Shown in pieces: positions 25,068 through 33,169 of a DNA stretch of 64,000 nt. Source of the DNA: Zobellia roscoffensis (GTDB lineage: Bacteria; Bacteroidota; Bacteroidia; Flavobacteriales; Flavobacteriaceae); contig NZ_JADDXT010000002.1 of NCBI RefSeq assembly GCF_015330165.1, positions 2,755,646 through 2,819,645 on the forward strand. Direction: 5' to 3'. Position numbers and translations under genes: made by a program. A model generated the notes under the pieces. The model ran no database searches. It saw only the letters and a program-made list of their open reading frames with translations, and was not told where the DNA came from. Each line of letters begins with the position of its first letter. Position 1 is the first letter of the stretch.

Positions 25068-25171
25068 AGATGTTTGTGAGGACATTAGTCGGAACCCGGT
25101 GGCTAAAGGCAGCAAACGTCTCATATATAAAGGGTAAAAAAAATCGGCCATTTTTAATGGTCGATTTTTTT
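25068..25171 (+). ncRNA. candidate small structured RNA; possibly 4.5S SRP RNA
   Basis: A gene-free stretch folds well: AGATGTTTG (25068-25076) pairs with CAAACGTCT (25113-25121), and TTAGTC (25085-25090) pairs with GGCTAA (25101-25106). Between them lie unpaired TGAGG on the 5' side and AGGCAGC on the 3' side, with GGAA in the apical loop. These recall the conserved CAGG/GGAA/AGCAGC elements of bacterial SRP RNA domain IV, but with a longer apical arm. A strong terminator follows directly, giving a size near 100 nt. An outer 12-bp inverted repeat (TTTACCCTTTAT at 24991-25002, ATAAAGGGTAAA at 25127-25138) could alternatively enclose a 148-nt RNA of the 6S-Flavo kind. Strand and identity are inferred. 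Confidence 0.45.
25141..25171. terminator. bidirectional terminator between candidate RNA/nuclease and alkB
   Basis: A 12-bp stem AAATCGGCCATT/AATGGTCGATTT (one G-U pair) with a TTT loop; T-runs on both strands. It overlaps the last bases of alkB. Confidence 0.88.
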
Positions 25172-25769
25172 ATGCAATAATTCTAAACGTTAGATTGATA
25201 CGCTCATCAATAACTTTAGCCGTTTTTGGAACTTGATGCAACCAGTGTTTCTGAGTAGTTCCTTTCATGAGTAAAAGACTACCGTGCTTCAAAAGTATTT
25301 TCTGTTTCAAGTTTTTATCGCTTTTATGTTTGAGGTGAAAGAAACGTTCTTGTCCTAAAGTAACAGAAGCAATAATAGGATTTTCACCTAATTCTTTCTC
25401 ATTATCGGAATGCCAGCCGTTGCTATCTTGTCCATTTCTATATAGGTTAAGCAAACAAGTAGTGAATTCTACACCTGCTATAGTTTCAACTTTATTCTTA
25501 ATGTTCAAAAGTTTTGCCGTAAACAGATGAGGCGTCATTACCAGCTTTGAATAGGAGTAGGGTCTGTTATTATTTCCATATAATGCGGTAAGTCTGGGTT
25601 GCGCATAGGTTTTACCGAATACGGTAATATCATCTTGTTGCCAGGGCGTTTCTTTTCGCAGTACATTAAAATAACCATCAGCCTCTTCCTGATCTATAAA
25701 ATTTGGATAATAGATGATATTGCTATCTGGCAAGTTTAAATTTACTTTGTCTGAAAACAGACTCTCCAT
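25170..25769 (-). CDS. alkB: AlkB-family 2-oxoglutarate/Fe(II) dioxygenase
   Basis: 199 residues; oxidative demethylation of alkylated nucleic acid bases. Iron-binding His-x-Asp in NGWHSDNE (about residues 118-121), a distal His in WLHQVPKT, and the 2-oxoglutarate-binding Arg pair in RINLTFR near the C-terminus. PRLTALYGN and NLYRNGQDSNGWHSD are typical of the short ALKBH2-like bacterial family. The start codon shares one base with the stop codon of the upstream AraC gene (TAATG), so the two are translationally coupled. Confidence 0.92.
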   Translation of the reverse strand: MESLFSDKVNLNLPDSNIIYYPNFIDQEEADGYFNVLRKETPWQQDDITVFGKTYAQPRLTALYGNNNRPYSYSKLVMTPHLFTAKLLNIKNKVETIAGVEFTTCLLNLYRNGQDSNGWHSDNEKELGENPIIASVTLGQERFFHLKHKSDKNLKQKILLKHGSLLLMKGTTQKHWLHQVPKTAKVIDERINLTFRIIA

Positions 25770-26656
25770 TATTTAAGTACCGTTTTCAATTCGTTTCTAT
25801 ATTCAGATGGGTTTTGCCCGGTAAAGTTCTTGAACTGTTTATTAAAGTGAGAAAAATTATTAAATCCGCTTTCAAAACAAACCTCCGTTATACTTAATGG
25901 TTGTTCCGCCAAAAGCTTGGACGCATGTACCAAGCGATACTCGTTAACAAACTGAACAAAAGTCTTATTGGTAATCTTTTTAAAGTAACGACAGAAAGAA
26001 GGAACCGTCATACTAACCATATTACTTATCTCATCTAAAGTAATCTCTTCTTTAAAATTGTTTTTAACGTGATTGAAGACTACGTTAATACGGTCGTTGT
26101 CCTTTACTTCGGTTTCCATAGAGAATCCTTCGGCATTAAGAATTTTAAATTCTTTGGAATTACCCAGTTCGTTTAAAATATTCAATATAGATAGTAAACG
26201 TTGAAAATGGGTCTGGTATTCCAGAATCTGCATTTTCTCACCTATCTTTCTTTTGGTCTTACCAGAAAAGGCAATACCGCCTTTGGCCATTTCAAAAAGG
26301 GACTGGATTTTTTTCATCTCAGGAATATTAAAAAAATCATTTCCTAAGAAATCCAACTTCATTTGAATAACCGTTTCACTTTCATTACCGGTAAGGGCAT
26401 TGGTGAGTCCGCAATGTGGTAAATTACTACCTATTAATATAAGGTCTCCTTTGGAGTAGTATGATACATGACTACCAATCTGTCTTTTTCCCGATCCACC
26501 GTTTACGTGTACTAGTTCTATTTCAGGGTGATAATGCCATACCGTATTCTTATTGTTCTTACTCGCATCAAATCTTTGATACGTATAAGAATGCCCAAAA
26601 CTTGGTTCTATAGACTCAAAAGCGGGCTTCTGATTTATTAGTGGGGGTTTACTCAT
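25769..26656 (-). CDS. AraC-family transcriptional regulator
   Basis: 295 residues. The N-terminal cupin-like sensor domain (WHYHPEIELVHVNGG, GDLILIGSNLPHCG) is followed by a C-terminal double helix-turn-helix (about 195-290) with the typical second-helix signature FNNFSHFNKQFKNFTGQNPSEYR. The ligand is unknown. It is co-transcribed and overlapping with alkB, an ada-alkB-like arrangement, but no methyl-accepting Cys domain is present, so control of an alkylation response is not shown. A reverse-strand -7 match (TAATTTTG) lies at 26695-26702. Confidence 0.92.
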   Translation of the reverse strand: MSKPPLINQKPAFESIEPSFGHSYTYQRFDASKNNKNTVWHYHPEIELVHVNGGSGKRQIGSHVSYYSKGDLILIGSNLPHCGLTNALTGNESETVIQMKLDFLGNDFFNIPEMKKIQSLFEMAKGGIAFSGKTKRKIGEKMQILEYQTHFQRLLSILNILNELGNSKEFKILNAEGFSMETEVKDNDRINVVFNHVKNNFKEEITLDEISNMVSMTVPSFCRYFKKITNKTFVQFVNEYRLVHASKLLAEQPLSITEVCFESGFNNFSHFNKQFKNFTGQNPSEYRNELKTVLK

Positions 26657-26694
26657 AGTACAAAATTAAACAAGGCTATTTCTTGATTTCTTTG

Positions 26695-26702
26695 CAAAAT
26701 TA
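26695..26702 (-). promoter_or_regulatory. -7 promoter element for araC-alkB
   Basis: CAAAATTA on the + strand reads TAATTTTG on the - strand, about 40 bp before the AraC start; a second match at 26661-26668 is too close to the start. Confidence 0.4.
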
Positions 26703-26810
26703 ACCAAAATATATTCAATATTACCCTAAAGGGCATTTTGGTATATGAGCGATGGTAAAATAGCACATTTATTGGCGAATTGTGGAGTAGTGAGGACAAG
26801 ATAACGGCAG

Positions 26811-26818
26811 TATGTTTG
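26811..26818 (+). promoter_or_regulatory. -7 promoter element for the secreted 194-residue protein
   Basis: TATGTTTG matches TAnnTTTG and lies 53 bp before the ATG at 26872. Confidence 0.4.
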
Positions 26819-26871
26819 TACTGTAATATTAACCTACCCTGTGTAACAGCAGGCTACTAAACAAAAACGAT

Positions 26872-27456
26872 ATGAAAAAAGTAGTAAGAACCGCCGCAAT
26901 GATCGCTTTGTTATTGACAACAACTGTTGGCTTTGCCAGCGAGCCCAAACTAAGTGTTGTACCAAATGAAAATGTAAAAAGCTTTGTTTACGAACTAGAT
27001 GCCCATGCGGGAAGAACAACTATCAAGTTCATGGACGAAGAGCAAAATGTTATATTCTTTGAAACTGTTGAAAAGGCTGACTATGCCAAGAAATTTGATC
27101 TTTCTAACCTTAAAGATGGTTTGTACTTCTTTAAATCTGAAGATGAGTTAAGTTCAGTTTCTTACACAATTAGTGTAAAAGGAAGTGATGTAGAGGTAAT
27201 TGATAAAAAAGAAAACAGTAAACCGGTCTTTAGAATTAAAGGAGAAATGGTTTTCTTAAACCTTTTGAACCTTGACAGCAAAGATGTTGAAATAAAGGTT
27301 TTTGATAGCAGTAACAGATTGGTCTTCTCGGAAAAAAGAGAAAACCAAATGGTTATTGAGAAAGCATTTGATTTTACCAAAGCTTACGAAGGTGAGTACA
27401 CCGTTGTAGTAAGAGATAGTAAGGAAACTTATTACAAAGAGGTTTCGGTAAACTAA
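26872..27456 (+). CDS. secreted two-domain beta-rich protein of unknown function
   Basis: 194 residues with a signal peptide (MKKVVRTAAMIALLLTTTVGFAS). The mature part looks like two related beta-sandwich domains (about 30-105 and 115-194). Each has an 'F-D-x-S/T...G-x-Y/L-Y/T' strand pattern (KKFDLSNLKDGLYFF and KAFDFTKAYEGEYTVVV) reminiscent of the DUF3244-like or T9SS C-terminal sandwich fold, but there is no diagnostic sorting motif. Single-gene unit with its own terminator. Function unknown. Confidence 0.82.
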   Translation: MKKVVRTAAMIALLLTTTVGFASEPKLSVVPNENVKSFVYELDAHAGRTTIKFMDEEQNVIFFETVEKADYAKKFDLSNLKDGLYFFKSEDELSSVSYTISVKGSDVEVIDKKENSKPVFRIKGEMVFLNLLNLDSKDVEIKVFDSSNRLVFSEKRENQMVIEKAFDFTKAYEGEYTVVVRDSKETYYKEVSVN

Positions 27457-27483
27457 GATAGTTTAAGTTGAGTTGAGTTAATT

Positions 27484-27520
27484 GCCCCTAATGTTGTTGA
27501 GAGCGTTAGGGGCTTTTTTT
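27484..27520 (+). terminator. rho-independent terminator
   Basis: Stem GCCCCTAA (27484-27491) with TTAGGGGC (27506-27513), then seven Ts. Confidence 0.88.
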
Positions 27521-27524
27521 ATTC

Positions 27525-27878
27525 TCATAAATAAGAATAGGCCCAATATATTAGGACAAATTGCAAAGGTAGTCTCAAAAGTAACAACCATTTAGGAAAA
27601 CCTGCAGAAGCCTTTATACTTGAAAGCATATAAAAATGCACTAACAGGAAAACGGCTAACATGAGTATAAGACCATAAATAGCATAGTTTTTTGTGGGTG
27701 AAAAACAAACGCCAACTCCTAAAACAATTTCCGCTAGACCACTAAGTAGTACCAATAGCTTATGATTGGGTAAATATTGAGGCATAATCCTCATATAGGC
27801 CTTAGGCTTAATAAAATGCATGATACCTGCCATTACGTAAATTATACCCATTACGTATAGATGCCACGAATAATTCAT
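27525..27878 (-). CDS. DoxX-like small membrane protein
   Basis: 117 residues with four predicted membrane helices. The first helix (YVMAGIMHFIKPKAYMRIMP) and the second (LSGLAEIVLGVGVCF) carry the DoxX-like family pattern with GxxHF and the Glu in the second helix. The family role is unclear; some members are tied to quinone or thiosulfate chemistry. The start overlaps the stop of the MOSC gene by 4 bp, so the two are coupled. Confidence 0.85.
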   Translation of the reverse strand: MNYSWHLYVMGIIYVMAGIMHFIKPKAYMRIMPQYLPNHKLLVLLSGLAEIVLGVGVCFSPTKNYAIYGLILMLAVFLLVHFYMLSSIKASAGFPKWLLLLRLPLQFVLIYWAYSYL

Positions 27879-28516
27879 GGTTTTGGTAGATATTTTTTTA
27901 AACGCTCACGTTTGTATTCGGGTAGTGCGGTGTTGGATAAAGCCAGTTGCAGTAGTTTAGAATCTTTGGAGCGCATATATAGTAGGTGATAAAAATCTTT
28001 TACCGTAAGCGCATTTTTAGATTGCTCTATTAACACCAATTCATCGCCTTTTTTTACTTTTCCTTCTTCTAGTATTCGCACGTAAGTGCCTGGAAACCCA
28101 TAATCTATGTATTGTTTTAAAATACTCTGGTCTTCAAAACGGATTCCTAATTTATAACAAGGTTCTCTAGGTTGAGATACTTGAACCAATGCGGTTCCTA
28201 GTTTGTACATATCTCCTATGCGAACTTTAGATTCATCCAGGCCACTAATGGTGAGGTTTTCTCCAAACATACCCCAGTTCCAATCTAGATTTGGATATAA
28301 GTTTTTCCAATAATCATAATGGTTTTCGGAAAACAGATAACAAGCTTTGTCAACACCAGCATGGTGTACTCGGTCAATAACGGTGTCTTTGGCCACATCT
28401 ACTTTACCTAAACGGATAGGTTCATCTACCGGGTATTTAAATATGCCGGTCTGTTCGTCTTTGCCGTTCCAAGTAATGGTGGTAGGGCTGCCAATATTGG
28501 TTGAGATAACTTTCAT
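27875..28516 (-). CDS. MOSC-domain protein (YiiM-like)
   Basis: 213 residues. MOSC domains bind molybdenum cofactor or sulfur carriers. Matching segments: DRVHHAGVDKACYLFSENHYDYW (first part), WNWGMFGENLTISGLDES, RIGDMYKLG, VQVSQPREPCYKLGIRF with the conserved Cys, and a C-terminal helical extension as in YiiM (6-hydroxylaminopurine resistance). It is the first gene of a two-gene unit with doxX. A short decayed copy of its first codons occurs 1 kb away at 29521-29555. Confidence 0.9.
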   Translation of the reverse strand: MKVISTNIGSPTTITWNGKDEQTGIFKYPVDEPIRLGKVDVAKDTVIDRVHHAGVDKACYLFSENHYDYWKNLYPNLDWNWGMFGENLTISGLDESKVRIGDMYKLGTALVQVSQPREPCYKLGIRFEDQSILKQYIDYGFPGTYVRILEEGKVKKGDELVLIEQSKNALTVKDFYHLLYMRSKDSKLLQLALSNTALPEYKRERLKKYLPKP

Positions 28517-28608
28517 GAATTAAAAATAGACAAACCAGCGGTAATTAACGAATGATAATTACGGTTTAAAAAAGAATAGTACAATGATAGGTTACCTATT
28601 CTAGTTTA

Positions 28609-29430
28609 CTACTTCTGGTAATATGGGGTGCGTTTCATTAAGTAATTCAAAGCGGTAACATAATTATCGCGCGTTGTAGCCATAAAAGGAACACGGTTAA
28701 CATCTACAATTTTATTTCCGTTTTTATCATATATCTTAAAAAGGACTTTAGTGTCAAATTCATCCATAGATGTACTGTAATCTGATGAATATGTTTTTAC
28801 CTTTTTCTTCTTGGTGTCCACTCTTGTAGTAGAGGAGCCCGATGAAGATGATTTTGTACTACGGTAATCCACCGTAATTTTGCCTGTTACCAAAATACCT
28901 GCACCAACAATTTTGGCAATTTCAGTCATTTCATAGTTTCGTAAATCATTAGCTTTAGTAATGCCCGCTTCGCGCAATCTTTTTAGAGTAATATCTACAT
29001 CTTGGTATGTAATCGTGTTTCTCTCGGGTCTGCGCATAAGATTATGGTAGTAATACTCTTGAGCTTCAAACCCTTCTTCGGGAGCTTCGGCGCCGTCAAA
29101 TACAAATTCAAAAGGTAGAATAGCTCCCTCATTTCCTTTCATTGCAGGATACTCAAAGTTGGAGCTTATGGATTGGCTCCCGGCACTTACCTGTGAGAAG
29201 AGTTGTTCGCGACCACTTTTAAAAATAATTTTGGAAATCGCTTCTTTTTCAACAACGTTTTCCAAATCCTCTCCTAAGTAAGTATAAGTAATTGTATTGG
29301 GTTCAACTCTTATGACCTTAACCGCTATAGTTTCTCCGTTGGTCATGAAAATCTCGTCTGACGCATTCTGGGCATTTGCGGAGTAGAACATTCCTATAAA
29401 AAACAATGTCACTAGTTTTGAATATTTCAT
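28609..29430 (-). CDS. secreted/periplasmic protein of unknown function
   Basis: 274 residues from the ATG at 29430, which opens the signal peptide MKYSKLVTLFFIGMFYSANAQ; an in-frame start 14 codons upstream lacks signal character. The N-terminal part (DEIFMTNGETIAVKVIRVEPN, then EAISKIIFKSGREQ) is a pattern seen in many Bacteroidota exported proteins of unknown role. The centre holds KIVGAGILVTGKITVDY and a Ser/Lys-rich linker, and the end MDEFDTKVLFKIYDKNG. This suggests a lipoprotein-like stress protein fold, but I cannot name a family. Confidence 0.78.
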   Translation of the reverse strand: MKYSKLVTLFFIGMFYSANAQNASDEIFMTNGETIAVKVIRVEPNTITYTYLGEDLENVVEKEAISKIIFKSGREQLFSQVSAGSQSISSNFEYPAMKGNEGAILPFEFVFDGAEAPEEGFEAQEYYYHNLMRRPERNTITYQDVDITLKRLREAGITKANDLRNYEMTEIAKIVGAGILVTGKITVDYRSTKSSSSGSSTTRVDTKKKKVKTYSSDYSTSMDEFDTKVLFKIYDKNGNKIVDVNRVPFMATTRDNYVTALNYLMKRTPYYQK

Positions 29431-29520
29431 TTTAAAGTTTGTTTGTGGTTCGTTGCTAAAGTACAAACCCACTACAAATTATAAAATACTGGATTTCTGG
29501 TATTTTTAGTCGTTTCATTC

Positions 29521-29555
29521 AATGATGGTAGGGTTACCAATATTGGTTGAGATAA
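29521..29555 (-). pseudogene. remnant of a duplicated MOSC gene start
   Basis: On the + strand 29521-29555 matches 28475-28509, the first codons of the MOSC gene, at 32 of 35 positions. The weaker similarity on both sides, an inserted base near the former start and a lost ATG show that it is not translatable. Confidence 0.6.
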
Positions 29556-29644
29556 TATTTTTATGCTAAGGAAAAGGACCTATTTGTAATTGTACTGCAT
29601 AATACCAACCCCATATTTTAGTAGTGGTGGTGTATTTTGTCTTA

Positions 29645-29672
29645 AAATTTCGTTTGCGCACACGAAAAATTT
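29645..29672. promoter_or_regulatory. inverted repeat upstream of symporter-inositol oxygenase, candidate operator
   Basis: AAATTTCGT (29645-29653) and ACGAAAAATTT (29662-29672) flank a TTGCGCAC centre. The TTCGT/ACGAA arms are perfect, the outer arms imperfect. It lies about 90 bp upstream of the symporter start, a plausible repressor site. Confidence 0.3.
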
Positions 29673-29762
29673 AAAAATACGCTAGTTTATTCATTTTATT
29701 TCTGTTAATTTGATATTTATGAGGGATAATTTTTTCTGCATTCCTTATTTACATGGTTGAAT

Positions 29763-31361
29763 ATGGCGTTATTAACATTTTTACTTTTTACTGGATTTGT
29801 TGCTTTTTATGCTACATATAAGCTTAGGCGCGATAAACTAAATACCAAAGACGGTTATTTTTTAGGAGGTAGGTCCTTAACAGGAATTGTCATAGCAGGT
29901 TCACTGCTTTTGACCAATATTTCTACGGAGCATTTGGTGGGTATGAATGGTTCATCATACAGAAATGGAGCTATAATTGTTGCTTGGGAGGTAACATCTG
30001 CATTAGCCTTGGTTATTGCTGCACTATATTTTGCCCCACGTTATTTGAAAATGGGATTAACTACCATTCCCGAATTTTTGGAAAAACGATTTGACGGACT
30101 CACACGCACGTTCGTAGCTATGCTCTTGATTATATCGTTTGTAGCTACATTATTGCCTATTGTTTTGTATACCGGAGCGCTGAATATAGAAGCTATTTTT
30201 GATATCTCAGAATTGTTGAATGTCACCAAAAGCGAAGGCATATGGGTAACGATTCTAATCGTGGGCACTATTGGCGCTATTTATGCCATTTTTGGAGGAT
30301 TAAAAATGGTGGCTTATACAGATACTATTAACGGGTTCGGACTTTTAGTAGCTGGTCTGTTAGTGCCTACTTTAGCATTATTAAGTATTGGAGAAGGGAA
30401 TTTATTCGAAGGAATGAGTACCGTATTCAATCATAGCCCAGAAAAATTTAATGTGGTTAGTAATGAGTCTGGGGTAGGCGAGGGAGCCCGTTCCGCAATT
30501 TTACCTTTTGAAGTTTTGTTTACTGGTCTTATGGTCAATCAGATTTATTTCTGGACTATGCATCAATCCATTATTCAACGTGTATTGGGTGCGGTCAATT
30601 TAAAAGAAGCACAAAAGGGTCTTCTGTTTACAGGTTTGCTTAAAATATTAGTGCCTTTGGTAATTGTGTTGCCAGGCCTTATCGGCTTTTATTATTTTGG
30701 AGAAAGTCTTTATGACAATCCAGATAATGTATATCCGCTTTTAGTCAAAAAAGTGTTACCACTTTGGCTTACCGGTTTTTTTGTAGCCGTAATGATGGGT
30801 GCCATTTTAAGTACGTTCAATAGTGCTTTGAATAGTGCAGCCACCGTTTTTAGTTTGGATATTTTTAAAAAGTATATTCAAAAGGATGCTAATGAGAAGA
30901 AGCTGGTGGTAATAGGTAAAAGTACCTCTGCCATCTTAGCTATTCTGGCCATAGGTATAGCGCCTTTTGTGGCGAATGCCCCAGATGGCCTTTATCAATT
31001 GTTACAACAGTTAAACGGTATATTCTTTATTCCGATTGCTAGTGTTATTATTGCGGGTTTCCTATTTCCTAGGGTGAGCGCTACTGGTGCAAAAGCAGGG
31101 CTTATGTTTGGATTACTATTCTACGTAATAATGTACTATTTAATTGAAGTGAACCTTCATTTTATACATATATGGGGAATAGAATTTGTACTTAATATAT
31201 TGATTATGCATCTGGTTTCGGCCTTTGCCAAAAAAGAGGAAAGGTTTATAATGAAAGATGCTGGTGTTTTGAACCTTAAACCGTGGAGGTATGCAAAGCC
31301 CTTTAGTCTCTTTCTGGTAGTGTTTACAATTATTTTGTACCTTGTTTTAGGGAATGTCTAA
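29763..31361 (+). CDS. sodium/solute symporter (SSS family), probable inositol-linked
   Basis: 532 residues from ATG at 29763 (a TTG two codons earlier is less likely). About 13-14 membrane segments; SSS-family signatures FLGGRSLTGIVIAGSLLLTN near the N-terminus and GAILSTFNSALNSAATVFSLDIF in the C-terminal half. The general SGLT fold moves a sugar, polyol or similar solute with Na+ across the inner membrane. The next gene, 68 bp downstream, is inositol oxygenase, so myo-inositol or a related polyol is the likeliest substrate (inference). Confidence 0.9.
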   Translation: MALLTFLLFTGFVAFYATYKLRRDKLNTKDGYFLGGRSLTGIVIAGSLLLTNISTEHLVGMNGSSYRNGAIIVAWEVTSALALVIAALYFAPRYLKMGLTTIPEFLEKRFDGLTRTFVAMLLIISFVATLLPIVLYTGALNIEAIFDISELLNVTKSEGIWVTILIVGTIGAIYAIFGGLKMVAYTDTINGFGLLVAGLLVPTLALLSIGEGNLFEGMSTVFNHSPEKFNVVSNESGVGEGARSAILPFEVLFTGLMVNQIYFWTMHQSIIQRVLGAVNLKEAQKGLLFTGLLKILVPLVIVLPGLIGFYYFGESLYDNPDNVYPLLVKKVLPLWLTGFFVAVMMGAILSTFNSALNSAATVFSLDIFKKYIQKDANEKKLVVIGKSTSAILAILAIGIAPFVANAPDGLYQLLQQLNGIFFIPIASVIIAGFLFPRVSATGAKAGLMFGLLFYVIMYYLIEVNLHFIHIWGIEFVLNILIMHLVSAFAKKEERFIMKDAGVLNLKPWRYAKPFSLFLVVFTIILYLVLGNV

Positions 31362-31429
31362 GTTAATATTACTCCAGAAGACAAAGTAAAATAGTTGCTG
31401 TAAGTTGTTCAATATTATAATTGTTAAAG

Positions 31430-32239
31430 ATGGAAAAAACGTTCAGGGATTATGAGGCTGTAGATGTGTCAGCGGCCGTTAAGGAGCATTATAGAAAAAT
31501 GCGAAAAAAGCAAACGGTAGACTATGTTAAGCGCATGAAGAAAAAGTATCTGACCTATGACAAACCTATGGATTTATGGGAAGCTATGGGGCACTTAAAT
31601 AAGCTGATAGATGTAAGTGATCCAGATTTGGATCTACCCAACGTACAACATCTAATACAGAGTGCTGAAGCCATCAGAGAGGACAATCGGCCAGATTGGA
31701 TGCAGCTAACAGGCCTAATTCACGATTTGGGAAAAATAATGTTCCTATGGGGCAGTGATCAAGATGGAACAAGTCAAGATGAACAATGGGGAACTGTTGG
31801 TGATGTATTTGTGGTTGGTTGTGAGTTCCCAAATACTTGCGTGTACCCAGAATTTAATCAGTTAAATCCGGATATGGCGGATGCCCGTTACAATACGCCT
31901 ACCGGAATTTATGAGAAAGGATGCGGTATGGATAATCTTGAATTGGCTTGGGGCCATGATGAATACTTATATCAGGTACTTGCAAACCATAAAGAAAATG
32001 CTTTACCAAAGGAGGCAATGGTTATGATCAGATACCATTCTTTCTATCCTTGGCATACGGGAGGAAGCTATAAAGAACTACTAAATGAAGGAGATAAAGA
32101 ATATTTGGAGCTGATTAAAGATTTTAATAAATACGATCTTTATACTAAAAGTCAGAAAATATATGATTTGGAAGATGTAAGGGATTATTACCAGCCTATT
32201 GCAGAAAAATACTTGGGTAAAGGACCTATATATTGGTAG
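31430..32239 (+). CDS. myo-inositol oxygenase
   Basis: 269 residues from ATG at 31430 (TTG at 31421 rejected). MIOX is a di-iron HD-fold enzyme that oxidises myo-inositol with O2 to D-glucuronate. Ligand motifs in order: QHLIQSAEAIR (His-74), LTGLIHDLGKIM (His-98, Asp-99), WGHDEYLY (His) and IRYHSFYPWHTGG (His), plus a late Asp in LIKDFNKYDLY. The length is close to the animal enzyme. With the upstream symporter it forms a small module turning inositol into glucuronate. Confidence 0.93.
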   Translation: MEKTFRDYEAVDVSAAVKEHYRKMRKKQTVDYVKRMKKKYLTYDKPMDLWEAMGHLNKLIDVSDPDLDLPNVQHLIQSAEAIREDNRPDWMQLTGLIHDLGKIMFLWGSDQDGTSQDEQWGTVGDVFVVGCEFPNTCVYPEFNQLNPDMADARYNTPTGIYEKGCGMDNLELAWGHDEYLYQVLANHKENALPKEAMVMIRYHSFYPWHTGGSYKELLNEGDKEYLELIKDFNKYDLYTKSQKIYDLEDVRDYYQPIAEKYLGKGPIYW

Positions 32240-32261
32240 TTAACAGTTTTGATACATAAAA

Positions 32262-32297
32262 AACGGTCCTTTTACATTCGTGTATAAAGGGCCGTTA
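32262..32297. terminator. bidirectional terminator
   Basis: Long stem starting AACGGTCC paired with GGGCCGTT around a TTCG tetraloop, one bulge. A T-run (six) is present on the - strand after the cupin gene; the + strand run is weaker. Confidence 0.8.
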
Positions 32298-32669
32298 TTG
32301 TTTTAATTCTAAAAGCTTAATTATGACGGTATTTTCTCCAATGTTCTCCAGGTCATGTATCATATCATCTTTCTTGTGTTTCCAATAAAAGCACTTACTT
32401 TTTTCTATACGCAGTAATCCTATCTGTCCGTTAATGTTTCTTGTAATTAAGAGGCCATCAGTAATACTAGTACAGCTACAATCATAACGGTGATACCTAA
32501 AAGGTAATCGCTCTTTTGGTTTTAGAACGATTTCACTTAAAATCAGGTCATCGTTTTCAAAAAGGACGTCACCAACCTCATTACTAAATTTCTGCTCATG
32601 GACTTCCTTAAGTTTATTTTTATCCCAATTTTCAAATTGACCTTTTGGGTTAAGTTCTGTAACTACCAT
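32295..32669 (-). CDS. small cupin-fold protein of unknown function
   Basis: 124 residues. A single cupin-like beta barrel is suggested by LSEIVLKPKERLPFRYHRYD, then DGLLITRNINGQ and the final NTVIIKLLELKQ. His residues in FRYHRYD and Cys residues in DCSCTS could bind metal, but the full cupin ligand set is not obvious. No signal peptide. Convergent with inositol oxygenase. Function unknown. Confidence 0.75.
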   Translation of the reverse strand: MVVTELNPKGQFENWDKNKLKEVHEQKFSNEVGDVLFENDDLILSEIVLKPKERLPFRYHRYDCSCTSITDGLLITRNINGQIGLLRIEKSKCFYWKHKKDDMIHDLENIGENTVIIKLLELKQ

Positions 32670-33110
32670 ACAAAATACACTTTGTTTTAAGTAAAAGGAG
32701 CAATTACTTAGAGTTAGTAAGATGCTCTACTTATATTTTATGTAAATAATTTCTTTATCAAAGTTCTTTAACATTATTCATTAATGAAAGTAAAATAGTA
32801 CAAATTAGATGCTTATTTTGTTGTATTTCGACATAAACTGTTCAGATTTTAACAAGAATATAACGTTGAAAAGGATTGAGATATGGATGGAAACTAGGCA
32901 TACGTTGTTATCTTTCATTTCTTAATTTAGAGTAAAGTTGATTTTGGATGATTCATTAGATATTTAAGAAATAAGTTGTACTACCCAAAAGACATGGAGA
33001 CTGTTTGTAGTAAACACTTGTTGAAGCCTATCTAACCACTTTTTCAATAGATAACTGGTATAATCCATATCCTACATAAATTTTTGGGAAGATATGAATT
33101 TTAACAAGAA
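32670..33110. other. about 440-bp AT-rich gap
   Basis: No coding frame, RNA gene or repeat recognised between the cupin gene start and the htpG terminator. Confidence 0.5.
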
Positions 33111-33150
33111 AAAAACGCCCAGTTGCTAAACTTAGCAATTGGGCGTTTTT
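33111..33150 (-). terminator. htpG terminator
   Basis: Near-perfect 16-17-bp stem (AACGCCCA with TGGGCGTT, then TTGCTAA with TTAGCAA) and T-runs on both sides; on the - strand it follows the htpG stop. Confidence 0.88.
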
Positions 33151-33169
33151 GTAAATGAGTTTGTTAAAA

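Larger units (their letters stand above)
29431..29762. other. 332-bp intergenic region between divergent genes
   Basis: Contains the 35-bp decayed copy of the MOSC gene start (29521-29555) and an imperfect inverted repeat at 29645-29672. No further coding signal is seen. Confidence 0.6.
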
